Part shown: one piece after another, positions 42,031-52,186 of the stretch
Numbering within the stretch: position 1 is the first letter of the stretch
Layout of the letters: each line of letters starts with the position of its first letter
NCBI GenBank assembly: GCA_028583405.1
Contig: JAPTMU010000050.1
Location: 628,001-692,000 of the forward strand
Reading direction: 5' to 3'
Origin: Pogonophryne albipinna
Lineage: Eukaryota; Chordata; Actinopteri; Perciformes; Artedidraconidae
DNA: 64,000 nucleotides
Position numbers and translations under genes: made by a program
Notes under the pieces: generated by a model
Database searches by the model: none
The model's input: the letters and a program-made list of their open reading frames with translations, nothing else
Told to the model about the DNA's origin: nothing

Positions 42031-44386
42031 TTCGACAGTTCCTCAAATTACTGACTACATTTGAACGCATCCCTCTGACCAGCTCTCATAGTATGCCTCT
42101 CGTCCAATGAAATGACTTGCTCGCTCTATGACGCGTTGAACACAATGTGAGCAAATTACTCTGAATGCTGCGACGCAGCACCTGAGATTACTTCCAAAAA
42201 GTTGTTCACGTTCTCAATTTTTTACGTTTAACGTTATATTCGTTCGGTACACACGTGTACCGAACCGAAGGGCCCGTACCGAATAATTTCGGTACGTGTA
42301 CCGTTACACCCCTACTTATTAGCCAGCTAAGGACGTAACCCTTTATACATGTGTATATATATATACAGTTTAGTTTATGATTCAGCCTTCGGTAAGACTT
42401 TTATAGTCTATGGCTATGACGCCCATAATGCTAAACGGGAGCAAATGTTAATAGGGGACCCAATTATCCCAGTGGTGGCCGCCGGAGCTAACGGAGCCGC
42501 ATGGGGCTAGCTCCAGCCGGCGTCCCGGAGCTAGCCCACTGCGGCTCCGTTAGGTCCGGGCGGTGGAGTCCGTCTTTTCTCAACGTGTGAATGACAAGCA
42601 TTAAGAATAACAAAATATAGCTAATTCTCTTGCAGATTGTCTCATTTGATTATGAATGTAACGTTTATATAGGGGAACTACACTGTTAGCAGTAACTTGG
42701 TATGCATGTATTTCATGTTAGCTTAGCTTCTTAGCCTGAGCTAGCTCTGTTTACTTCCAGTTCGGAGGCAGCAGGTCCCGCCTCGGCTCCGCCTCTTTGC
42801 CCTTATTTGGAGCAGGCGGGATTAGACTCTGACGTCACAGTCGAGCCGTTAGTGGCCGACTCCGCCTACTAAGGGCTTCACGGCAACTCTGCAGAATCCT
42901 ATGGGTGACGTCACGGACACTACGTCCATTTATATATACAGTCTATGTGTCTAACACTTAATGTGGAGAAAGAGATGTCCTGTATGGGTTGATTGTGCGT
43001 TGATCTGTTGGTAATGCCTCGGGGTTCCGGTGGGCATGTAAACAAATGCCTAATGCTGCGCTATACTTTGTGGCCTCACCCAGTTGCATAGCGACACTTA
43101 TTGTTTAGGTGTCTTTTAATAAGCAGGTAGTCATATCATTAGCTAGAACTAGCTGGATCTGATCGATATGGACATAAACGCGAGTAAAGTCTAATCTGAC
43201 GGGAGAGAGAGATCAGCTGCTGCTGACGAGTCGACACGCAGCTCTGCATGATCACATGCAGCGGTGAGCGGACAAAACACACACTTCAGGTTAGAATATC
43301 ACACGTAGCTATTTTAATTACCTCTCAAACTACCGTAACTAGTTATAGATATGTTTAGTTTTACTGTCGGGTCACTCATTACTGATCCGCGAGCTGCATG
43401 ATACTGGCATAATAGATTGCCCGATCGGGCAACCAGCAGGTGAGGCTTCATTGCCCGAGCTAAATACTATGGCCCCGGGCCATCGGGCAGTCCTTAATGT
43501 CGAGCCCTGTATACACAGGGCTACTTACTGTTGATGTGACGAATACTGTTTTATTATATTCATCTTGTTTTGTACATTAGTGGATATGGAACTGTTGGGG
43601 GAAAAAACCTCATGTCTCCTTAGTTTTAAAGATGCAACATTTTGCACTTTTGTGTCAAGCCTTGTAACCGAAGCTTTCCTACTTTTTTATGGACTGGTTG
43701 CTTTCTGTAATGATTTATGTTGATACAATTAAAGTAAAAAAAAAAGGGGATGCACTTGACTAGTTCATTTAATGTATTAGTATCTATTAACACTACTGTA
43801 AGCAGGAGTTATATTCCTTGACAAAGTATTGTGTGGCCCACAAACCCCCAGTGATTTTCCTATTTGGCCCACTTGCTAATGAAGTTGAATAGCCCTGCCA
43901 TAGACCATCACTTTCAAGAGAACACTGTTAAAATGCAATTTCTCTAAATAACTTGCATGTTTTAAAATTACTTTAAATTTGAACATCAAACTTGGTGTTG
44001 GTATTGTTCTGATTGTTTATTGGGGAAAATACTGATGATCCAGAGCCACACAGTGTATGTGAGTTGTGGTGAACTGGTTTAAGGGTCTGGTCAGGGACTT
44101 TGGGGTTAGGGGTGTTTGTTGTTTCTCCAGCTGCTGCTTGACTCACTCCCAGTGATGATGCAGTCACTCTGACCTTATGGCTGGCAGAGTAGGGCGGGCC
44201 ATACTATTTTTTTTTTTCTAAATCGACCGAGAGGGGTGTTCAAATAACGTAGTTTGGCGTGTAGAACACAAATCTGAAGACATTTTTCAATTTCAATAAA
44301 CCTAAGCTACATCAATTTGCAGTTGAATATTGTCTATTTTTTGATTATTTAGCTATTCTTCAGGAAAAAAGAGACTTAAGTTGGGG

Positions 44387-44426
44387 GGCTTTTATTTTGA
44401 AGTCAGGGCTTTTATTTTGAAGTCAG
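44387..44426 (+). repeat. Tandem 20-bp repeat in the transposon leader
   Basis: Two perfect copies of GGCTTTTATTTTGAAGTCAG are followed by a partial third (GGCTTTCATG). They lie 38 bases before the transposase start. Such leader or subterminal repeats can be transposase-binding sites, but this is a guess. Confidence 0.75.
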
Positions 44427-44464
44427 GGCTTTCATGTTCCTGTCTGACGTGAAAATTACAGGAA

Positions 44465-46915
44465 ATGAAACGTTTTCAGTGTGAACTAGTTGAAATGGCT
44501 CAAGTCAAAACAAGGGCAAAATCGAATTCTCATTTGAGTAATCTTGTTGGCACTGGGCGAGAGCTGTTGGTGTCTGAACTGCCAACTTTGAGGGATATCC
44601 TGAGGTATGGCATCTACTTGAGGGATCAAAGTACAGATGATAGGAGGAACTACCCAGTGGACCAGCTGGTGGGTGACATCTTCCCTGGTCTGATTGGTCA
44701 GTGGTCCAAAGCGAATGCTCTTTTCAAGCCACCTGTTATAAATGAAAAGGTGACCATCATGTCCAAGCTCAAGGAGGTCTGGAATCAGGCAGTGAAGTTT
44801 TCCCTTGGGAAGGGAAAACTTGATGCAAAAGAGAGGTTCAGTGTCAAGTTAGACCAACTATTTGATATTTTGACTTGCAAGTGTCAGATTAGCAGTTGTG
44901 AGAGGGGAGGCTGTGATGGCTGTGTGATTCAAGCCCACATGAACTGTTGCTGCAGCAGAGAGAACAGGATTCCTTTAAAAGATCTTGCATACATCAAGGG
45001 ACAGAAAGAGAAGGTTGGAAGTAAAGGACCCCACCAAATGGGGGCCCCTGATCTGCAGGAGCACAAGAGACAGGTGAGGACATTGGAAAGGCAGGGGATG
45101 GAAAACATGGCTGAGGAAAGGAGAAGGAGCAGGGAGGAAAATGCTGCAGCAGCAGACAAGGCAGCCAGGAAGGATGTTAAGAGATTTTTGGCAGATGGTG
45201 ATGAGGATCTGGAATTGGAGAGTGGTTCTGAAGATGAGTTTGTCCCTGAAGTTGAGCTCTTCCCTGAAACTGAACCTGAAGCTTCAACAAAAGTGCAGAA
45301 AAACTATGACGATATTCCAAATATTGCGCTTGCTAGTGTAAGGTATGGCATAGGGCTGAGACCAACTGCAGCGATGGCAACTGCAGCTCTGATTGATGCA
45401 GGAATCATCACAGAAGACAACACAAGTAAAGTGATTGATAAGAACAAGGTCAAGAGAGCACAGGAGAAGTTGATGAGAGAGCTGGGAGAAGAGTTTGAGG
45501 AGAAGTGCAGGGAGATGGGGGGGATCTCCTGCATCCTCTTTGATGGGCGGATTGACCTGACCAATGTGATGATGGAAGCTGAGGGCAGTGACCAATCTTT
45601 TCCTGCAAAGATCAAAGAAGAACACTATAGTGTTGCTAGTGAGCCTGGCAGCAACTATCTGTTCCACTTTACCCCAGAGAAAGCAACTAAAGAGGACTCA
45701 CATGCTGAGCAGATTGCTAAGGTCCTGTTGGCCTGGCTGAAAGAAAGGGGTTTTGATAAGACCTTATCGGCCATTGGAGGAGACTCAACTAATGTCAACA
45801 CTGGTGTGAAAGCTGGGGTTATGCGAAAGCTGGAGCTGCACCTGGGGAGAAAGCTGGTGTGGTTGGTGTGCAACCTGCACACTGGTGAACTTCCCCTGCG
45901 CCATCTCATTGTTGGCCTTGATGGCCCTACTCTGTCAGACAGCAAATTATCTGGGCCAATAGGAAAGCTCCTTGATTCCGCTACAGACTTGGATATCAAT
46001 CCAAACTTCACCCGGATCTTTGTTGGCCCTCCACTGATCAAGCTGCCTGACAAGGTCATTCAAGATCTCTCAACTGATCAACACTATGGCTATAAAATGG
46101 TCTGTGCAGTCAGGGATGGAGTGTTTCCTGCAAGGCTGGCTCTGTTGGAGATTGGACCAGTAAACCACAGCCGCTGGCTCACCACAGCAAACAGACTTCT
46201 CAGGCTCTGGGTGTCAAAGCACAGACTTAAAGGAAAGAAACTGAAGAATCTACAATTGATTGTGGAATTCATCATTGGAGTGTATTATCCATGTTGGTTT
46301 AACGTGAAGGTCAAGCACTCCTGGATCGAAGGGCCTAGGCACATCCTGTTTCAGCTGGACTGCCTCAAGTCCCAGAGGAAGGAGGTTCTGGAACTTGTGA
46401 TGCCAACTGTGAGAAGATCTGCTTGGTATGCCCACAGTGAAGCCATCCTCCAAACACTGCTGTGCTCTGAGGATCAGAAGGAGAGAATTGAGGGGGTGGG
46501 GAGAATCCTGGCCATTAGGGGAGAGGGGGACCCAGACACTCAGCTGGGGGACTCCTCTGTCAGGACCAGAAGGACTCCTGACATCAATTGTGATGCTTCC
46601 AGCATTGGGGACTTGATCAGCTGGTCAGAAGGTGTGTCAGAGCCACCTCTCACCTGCTTGCTAAGCACCTCGGAGGTGAAAAACTTCATCAAAACCCCCA
46701 TGGAGGTACTAAACTGGCCTTGCCATACTCAAAGCATTGAGAGGGTCGTTAAAATGGTGACCGAGGCTTCTGCTACGTACTTCTCACAGGAAAAGAGGGA
46801 TGGAGGGATCAGAGCTCAGGAGACCAGCAGGAGACTGATGTCCAAGAATGAGTCAAAGCAGGACTTGTGCCACCTGACAAAGTTCAGATCAAAGTCAGAA
46901 GATGTTTCTTTGTAA
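44465..46915 (+). CDS. Transposase-like protein with D-D-CxxH-E layout, 816 aa
   Basis: This is the single intact gene of the transposon. Candidate RNase-H-fold acids are Asp360 (FDGRIDLT), Asp440 (IGGDSTNVNTG) and Glu759 (CHTQSIERVVK). A CNLH motif (Cys469-His472) comes shortly after the second Asp, followed by ELPLRHL. That D-D-[C/D]xxH-E order, with a long helical insertion before the Glu, is shared by hAT, P, Kolobok and related transposases. A Cys-rich segment (Cys138, 140, 145, 150, 153, 161-163) could bind zinc and DNA. Residues 244-272 are acidic, and 205-240 are charged and coiled-coil-like. Met12 (GAAATGG context) is an alternative start. I recall uncharacterised animal proteins with the HTQ-ER-VK-VTEAS motif, but cannot name the family. 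Not a fish core gene. Confidence 0.8.
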   Translation: MKRFQCELVEMAQVKTRAKSNSHLSNLVGTGRELLVSELPTLRDILRYGIYLRDQSTDDRRNYPVDQLVGDIFPGLIGQWSKANALFKPPVINEKVTIMSKLKEVWNQAVKFSLGKGKLDAKERFSVKLDQLFDILTCKCQISSCERGGCDGCVIQAHMNCCCSRENRIPLKDLAYIKGQKEKVGSKGPHQMGAPDLQEHKRQVRTLERQGMENMAEERRRSREENAAAADKAARKDVKRFLADGDEDLELESGSEDEFVPEVELFPETEPEASTKVQKNYDDIPNIALASVRYGIGLRPTAAMATAALIDAGIITEDNTSKVIDKNKVKRAQEKLMRELGEEFEEKCREMGGISCILFDGRIDLTNVMMEAEGSDQSFPAKIKEEHYSVASEPGSNYLFHFTPEKATKEDSHAEQIAKVLLAWLKERGFDKTLSAIGGDSTNVNTGVKAGVMRKLELHLGRKLVWLVCNLHTGELPLRHLIVGLDGPTLSDSKLSGPIGKLLDSATDLDINPNFTRIFVGPPLIKLPDKVIQDLSTDQHYGYKMVCAVRDGVFPARLALLEIGPVNHSRWLTTANRLLRLWVSKHRLKGKKLKNLQLIVEFIIGVYYPCWFNVKVKHSWIEGPRHILFQLDCLKSQRKEVLELVMPTVRRSAWYAHSEAILQTLLCSEDQKERIEGVGRILAIRGEGDPDTQLGDSSVRTRRTPDINCDASSIGDLISWSEGVSEPPLTCLLSTSEVKNFIKTPMEVLNWPCHTQSIERVVKMVTEASATYFSQEKRDGGIRAQETSRRLMSKNESKQDLCHLTKFRSKSEDVSL

Positions 46916-46949
46916 TCTTATCCAGTTATACATATGCAGTTCACCTGTT

Positions 46950-46955
46950 AATAAA
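46950..46955 (+). promoter_or_regulatory. Polyadenylation signal of the transposase gene
   Basis: AATAAA lies 35 bases after the transposase stop codon and well inside the right inverted repeat. It would end the transcript within the element. Confidence 0.6.
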
Positions 46956-47329
46956 TATGTAAAAATGATTTGGCTTTGTCAATATAAATGATTTCCCTTA
47001 TATATTTTACTATCTTATATAGACGTTCGAAAGGGTAAAATTGCCAATTTAGAAATACAAAACGATGTAGCTTAGAGTTATCCTATCTAAAAAATAAGCT
47101 CATATTTGAATTCCCCATAGAAAAACACATAATTTTGACACCCCTCATGTTAGGATTTCCTTCAGATTCATTTTGGCACCTGAGTATGACCCGCCCTACT
47201 GGCAGAGGCTCCACCTCTCTGGACACCTGACCTGTTTGTTGTGGTTTATACAAGTTACAGTTGTTTGCCTTTTTGGTTCAGTTTTTGAATGCTTGTGCAA
47301 AAGGTGTCGAGCTTTGATTCGGACAATAA

Positions 47330-47647
47330 CGGCCCGTCCACACAGCGGCGTGCGTTGAAAGCGTCACCATTCACTTTGAATGGGGTGACGTCACTTTTCG
47401 CAGAACTGCATTGCGGGAAGCGACGCGGAGCTTTGCTGGCATGGCTCGCTGCAAAAGTTGAGCAATGTTCAACTTTTGAAGCCTCGGTAGAAGCGTCAGC
47501 CAATTGAATCATATGCCAGTACAAGCTCTAGCCAATCAAACCGCTGCTTGTGTGTCAGGGGTGGGAGATTCATGTGATTGGTTGTTGGTCGAGTTTCAGA
47601 CACGCCCGCCGGCAAGCTTCAACGCATGCCGCTGTGTGGACGGGCCG
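47330..47647. mobile_element. Harbinger-like MITE, complete
   Basis: Perfect 20-bp ends CGGCCCGTCCACACAGCGGC are in inverted orientation, extending further with one mismatch (GTGCGTTG / ATGCGTTG). TAA is duplicated on both sides (47327-47329 and 47648-47650). The 318-bp interior has no coding sequence. It is the intact reference for the nested copy at 24066-25009 and the truncated copy at 51859-52108. Confidence 0.85.
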
Positions 47648-47654
47648 TAAGCCA

Positions 47655-50600
47655 CAACAAGTGGCGCTTGGAGACAGGCGTTGACTGACTGTACTCAAAA
47701 AGCACCTGGATCATCCTGGGCCTTGGGCCTATATAGCATGTGCGCTTGAGTTGTCCTTAATACCGCCAACGATCCGCTGGTCTCGGCTCAGTCGGATGAA
47801 TGGACAAGTAAAATAAATCTGGATTTGCATTTGACATCTTTTAGAACATAAGTCGTTTTCAATGGACAGTTGATTTACTTAAAGAATATATCTGCTGATT
47901 TACAGCCATCTCTTTCCCAATGTAAACCACCGGGTTCAAAAGTACATTTGGGTAAAAATGATGTCATGGATTAGAACGTGGTGGTGTAGTGCCACTGTGC
48001 TGCAACAATGTACATTTTCTTTAACCCCTGGTGCACTTTCTGGGCGTTTGGTTATTAACCCTAGTGTGACTTGAGACCATCTTAGAAGTTTACTTGAATC
48101 AAAGTAAATATCTGATGTAGGCTTGTCATGCAACAAATACACCAGTCTGAAGGCAACAGCACTCTTAAAGTGGTCATTAAATCCAAAGCAAAGCTGTGTT
48201 TTTCCACTCTTGAACTTTCATAAAAGCTGCTTGTGGCCACATGCCATTTAATTTGGTGTATAAACATCTTCCCAAAAGAAGAAGGTGGGGCGTTCCTCAG
48301 TAAACTGTTAGACTGCAGCAGTAGATGGTTTCCTCTCGCGGTCATTGGGGCTCTGTTTACAGTGGAGATTGACTCCATTGATCTTATCTGCTGTGGTCAA
48401 AGCTTCTGTGCACATGAATGCCTGCTGTCAGCAGCACAGCACATGGAGAGCCATTTTTATTATCAAGCTGTGTTTGTCGAAAGCCGCATTTCAACATCCC
48501 ACAATAATTATAGTGAGAAAATACTCGTGTGTTCTGTTATCAACACATGGATGACTGAGTGAATGTGTAATAATTAGCACTTTAATGATATGAGAACATA
48601 TCATATTTTTCTTCATACTTTGAAGTTGTTCTATTTACTTGAACTATTTACCTACATTTTTTTACTAAAAGAGTGCTGCTGTATTTCAATTGAAGAATGT
48701 TGTCTCCAATGTTTGGCTGCGTGAATTTTAGTCCTCATCACCATGCTTTGGTGAAGTCGGCTTGACAATGGCCCGCACCCTCTCTCAGGTTTCAGTTTCC
48801 ACAAAGTGAGGGGCAGATCCCCATGGCAACGATGTCCACAGGTTCACCGACCTACCCCATGTTCCCTCTCTGAGGAGTGTCGAGCACACGGTCGCCTCCC
48901 CTGCCATGTGTATGTGAACGAAGGATGGGCATTTGTCAGGCTAAGACAAGTTGTCGCAAGACGGTTTTCTACTGTGTATCTATAACATGTCTCCTTTCTC
49001 TCAAGCACTTTGTTTTCCCTCTTTGAGAAAGGGCTGTGTTTCTGTTCATTCAACTTCACTAGTCTAGGCTTGTCCCAATGACTACTTTTTGTTGGATGAT
49101 AAATTGTCAAAGATATAAATGCTATTAAATGATCTTAGTCATTTTAATACCATTTGATGCCATTGAATTATAAAATACTAACATTGTAGTGCAATTACAC
49201 AAATCTCACCTGCATTTTTTTTTTAGTTGGCCTACTTTGACTTATATATACCCATAACCGATAGGGATCATTTGAATCTGGTCCATCTACACTACCAGAG
49301 CAAAGCTGGGTTCACATGTTAACAAATTGCTGCTGCAGATAACTCAACAGCTTCAAATATAAATCCTGCTCACCGGTATTTTGTCCATATCATTTGTTCT
49401 AGCTTGCAAACGTTGTCATTGTTTAAAATGTCAATCTCGATGAGCTCTTTTCATGGAGGAGTAGCCGCAATCTTCATTTGGGTAGTTATCCCGGTTCCCA
49501 TGAGAAGGTTATATTGGGTTGTAGCAGCAGATTAACAGGCTGTTGAAAGTCGGCCTGTTTTGTTTATTCACATAAGAGATGGTGCTTTCTCTTTTTAAAA
49601 ACTCAGCTGGGTTTAACATTTGACCTGCTGGAAAGTAAGATGGGTGTCTGTCTAGTCAAGAAACTGCAACATATGGATCCCCAAAATAGCATGTAGTATA
49701 TATTTTAACAAAACGTGATTAACATTTTTTTGAAGTAATTGTTTAATGCAGAAACATAATTTACTATACAATGACCTTCTCACTTCAGTCCTATGGACCC
49801 GGCTTTGTAACTGCTACTAAATGTAGCCATCTATCTCCCATTAGCTAGTGCATCAACAATGCCATAGCAGCTAATTGCACAACCAACTGCTGTAAGATCA
49901 AATACACCAACAATCTATAATTGAATTAAAGATACAAAGTAAACTCTAATAACTTGTGTTATTGTTAGATTGAATAATATAAAAAGAAATGTATCGCATG
50001 ACAAAAAGCAACACACGGGTTGGTTTTGGTTGCGTCTTTACTTGACTGGATTAATAATTGATTCGTCTGACATTATAGAGAGTGATGAGGATCACTTTTT
50101 AAACAGACACACTCTGCCATGTTTCACTACAAATGTAATGAGTTATCCTCGACTGTACTTTTTTTTTTTTTTAAATAGCTTCATCGTTGTTTATTCAGCT
50201 ATACTGTCTCTTCCTCTCTCGTCTCGTTTTGCATATTAAGTGACATCAGCAAATGCTGATTGTTCCGTTCTTTCAGCGTTGCTGAAATAATAGCAAAGCA
50301 TGGATCAGCAGGCAAGTCAATATTTGTTCATGGACAGCGCCTTCTGGACAGTTTGTGTCTGGGTTCATTAGAGACGGTTAGTAATGTTAGGATTGAAAGA
50401 TAGTGCATAATGTAATTCAAGAATGCTATGTAAAAAGTTAAGTAAACTGAAGCTTCAGCTTACACATTTTTTTTTTAGTCACTACGAGTAAATGACTTTA
50501 AACTGCTACCTTTTATTATTATTATTATTATAAAAAAAACAAAACAAGAATCCCAAGTAAATACTTAACTTGTTGAAACATGAAAACATCTTAAGCTTGC

Positions 50601-51798
50601 CAGAAAGTAAATGGAGGCACTCAACAATATTAGAATAACTTGGGTAATTACATCTGTTTACATTACAATAGTAACAACACACTCTATAAATATATGGCTC
50701 CTGTTTTAGAGCTGTCAATACAAGCTTGAAAAAACATTTTAGACTATTTTTGACAGCACTGAGAGAAATGTTGTTTCTATGATCCCAAAGGTGATGGTGA
50801 AAATTCCCAGAATACCTTGAGTTAATCCCTTAGTTTTGGTAGAAGTGGGATCCTCCCGGCACACAGTGTTTCCAGAGGAATGTTAGTGCTATTGTCGACC
50901 AGGATGACTCCCACTGGGAAGACAACCCCCCCGCTCTTCCTCGCCCTTTCACTGGCAGAACAATACAATGTGTTGTATTATACGTATGAAGGCATGCTAC
51001 TGTTTTCGTAGCCTGTGACCGCGAGCAGAGGCCAAGATCATGAAAAGGATGACACGGAAGTCATTAGTTAGTCCAACAGTTCATACAGCTTCCTATGCGC
51101 CACCACGGCTGGGAATTCTCACCTTTTAGTTTATAAACACACAACTTCTAGTGTTACTGGACTGGAGCAATACTCTCATGTTATCTATACGATTCTGTAT
51201 TGTTGTTGTTGTTGCAGCTGAAGTAAATTATAATTAATAAATGACCATGCGTCCATTACCTATTGTGTACTGCACCTTGGGATACCCGATGGTGTTACAA
51301 ACTGTTTATATTTAGCGTTGCAACAAACGATTGTTTTACAATAGCCATGAATCCTTCACAGTTTCTCAGTGCCCACACTAATACCATTAAATTGCTTGTT
51401 TTGTCCGACTAACTTTCAAAAAGGTTATGCTATTTAAGTTGATTTATATATAACAAATGGTAACATTGGAGACACTGGAAAAAGAAAATATCTGAAACTG
51501 ACTGATCGATGTAATTGTCTTAATTATTTATTAACCTGCCTATTGCTTTTTTTCAAAAATGTGTAAAGCTTTCTTTTGACTGACTGTGTGCTAGTGCCTC
51601 TGCTCACTTTACATAAAGATGGATGTATTCGTTCATGACAATGCATCATCTTCAGATATAAAGCATTGTAGGAAATTGGCATGTGGTTTATTACATATAG
51701 TACTGTATGTCAGTCTTTTATTCATAAGTCTTCAGCTGTTCTGCCTTTATTTGAGACGAGCATCCACTTGCTATTTAACAGCTTCTTGAAGCTTTACC
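47655..51798. other. Non-coding stretch
   Basis: No exon, RNA gene or recognisable repeat is seen. Only simple tracts (T-runs near 50159-50173, TTA near 50513-50530) stand out. It is compatible with intron or intergenic DNA. Confidence 0.45.
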
Positions 51799-51806
51799 GT
51801 GTGAAG

Positions 51807-52178
51807 CAGTGTTTCCGCCAGACCAGGGCTGAGAGGGCCCCCTCCGGGAGCTCTCTTACGGCCCGTCCACACAGCGGCGTGCGTTGAAGCTTGCCGGCGG
51901 GCGTGTCTGAAACTCGACCAACAACCAATCACATGAATCTCCCACCCCTGACACATAAGCAGCGGTTTGATTGGCTAGAGCTTGTACTGCCATATTATTC
52001 GATTGGCTGACGCTTCTGCCGAGGCTTCAAAAGTTGAACATTGCTCAACTTTTGCAGCGAGCCACGCCAGCAAAGCTCTGCTTCGCTTCCCACAATGCAG
52101 TTTGGCTCGAGTTCAGGGCGTCCCGAGCTGAATAAGGGCGTCAAATGACGGCAAGACGCCCCCCTGGCGGAAACGCTG
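51807..52178. mobile_element. Short hAT-type MITE with a nested truncated MITE
   Basis: A perfect 8-bp duplication, GTGTGAAG, flanks it (51799-51806 and 52179-52186). The ends read CAG[T/C]GTTTCCGCCAG in inverted orientation. About 250 bp inside belong to another element (51859-52108). Its own sequence is therefore only about 120 bp. Confidence 0.85.
51859..52108. mobile_element. Truncated Harbinger-like MITE
   Basis: The left end, CGGCCCGTCCACACAGCGGC, is preceded by TTA. The body is the reverse complement of 47400-47647. It stops at CCCACAATGCAGTTTGG, so the other end and its inverted repeat are missing. The deletion must have happened after insertion into the hAT-type MITE, whose far end is preserved. 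Confidence 0.75.
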
Positions 52179-52186
52179 GTGTGAAG

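Larger units (their letters stand above)
41105..42314 (-). mobile_element. hAT internal-deletion derivative (BED end joined to dimerisation end)
   Basis: A perfect 8-bp duplication, CTTATTAG, flanks it (41097-41104 and 42315-42322). The ends are TAGGGGTGTAACGGT in inverted orientation, followed by GTTCGGTAC-type repeats. Read on the minus strand it keeps the transposase N-terminus (BED finger) and, directly after, a decayed hAT C-terminal dimerisation segment. The catalytic centre is missing. The AT-rich part at 41180-41480 holds a direct duplication (TATTATTAAACTGTGAATA to CATTTTGATGAACTGAAATA, unit about 180 bp). Confidence 0.85.
40493..42947 (+). mobile_element. P-type (THAP) DNA element interrupted by a hAT
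   Basis: TGTCTAAC occurs directly on both sides (40485-40492 and 42948-42955), matching the 8-bp duplication of P elements. The left end begins CAAGCGGCAAAC and the right end finishes TATATATACAGTCTATG. Both are the ends of a very common teleost repeat, from memory, although they are not good inverted repeats of each other. A plus-strand THAP-type first exon lies at 40953-41017. The rest of the transposase is absent, and a hAT derivative sits in the former first intron. Confidence 0.6.
38014..43509. mobile_element. Possible second hAT-like element inside the 6.8-kb block
   Basis: The two ends share, in inverted orientation, CAG-GC--GACATTAAGGA followed by GATGGCCC motifs. The right end also carries GCCCGAGC and GGGCCATCGGGC. 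Bases 43130-43320 match part of the 32910-33706 element. No matching 8-bp duplication is visible (TATTATAC against TATACACA), so the boundaries are uncertain. Confidence 0.4.
37085..43897 (+). mobile_element. hAT element swollen to 6.8 kb by later insertions
   Basis: A perfect 8-bp duplication CCATAGAC (37077-37084 and 43898-43905) defines the whole block. The ends are CAGG[C/G]CTATTCAACT in inverted orientation, followed inward by GGCCCAC motifs. The plus-strand BED-finger fragment at 37407-37691 belongs to it. Inside lie a probable second hAT-like element (38014-43509), a MITE with an LINE fragment (38063-39831) and a P-type element (40493-42947) that itself holds a hAT derivative (41105-42314). 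The fragment resembles the hAT protein domesticated in GTF2IRD2-like genes, from memory. Confidence 0.85.
44188..47200 (+). mobile_element. Complete DNA transposon with intact 816-codon transposase-like gene
   Basis: The ends are 18-bp inverted repeats AGTAGGGCGGG[C/T]CATACT with one mismatch. GGCAG stands on both sides (44183-44187 and 47201-47205), a 5-bp duplication; TGGCAG would also be possible if the end is set one base in. The interior holds one uninterrupted gene (44465-46915), a polyadenylation hexamer 35 bases after it, and a tandem 20-bp repeat before it. No nested insertion, stop or frameshift is present, unlike every other element here. This suggests a recent, perhaps still mobile, copy. 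Confidence 0.85.

Noticed and set aside
38014..43509. Clean 8-bp duplication for the second hAT-like element
   Set aside because: The flanks (TATTATAC and TATACACA) do not match, so the element is kept only as a low-confidence call.
44929..46453. Several minus-strand and alternate-frame readings of 60-134 codons
   Set aside because: All are shadows of the 816-codon transposase-like gene and show no protein features of their own.
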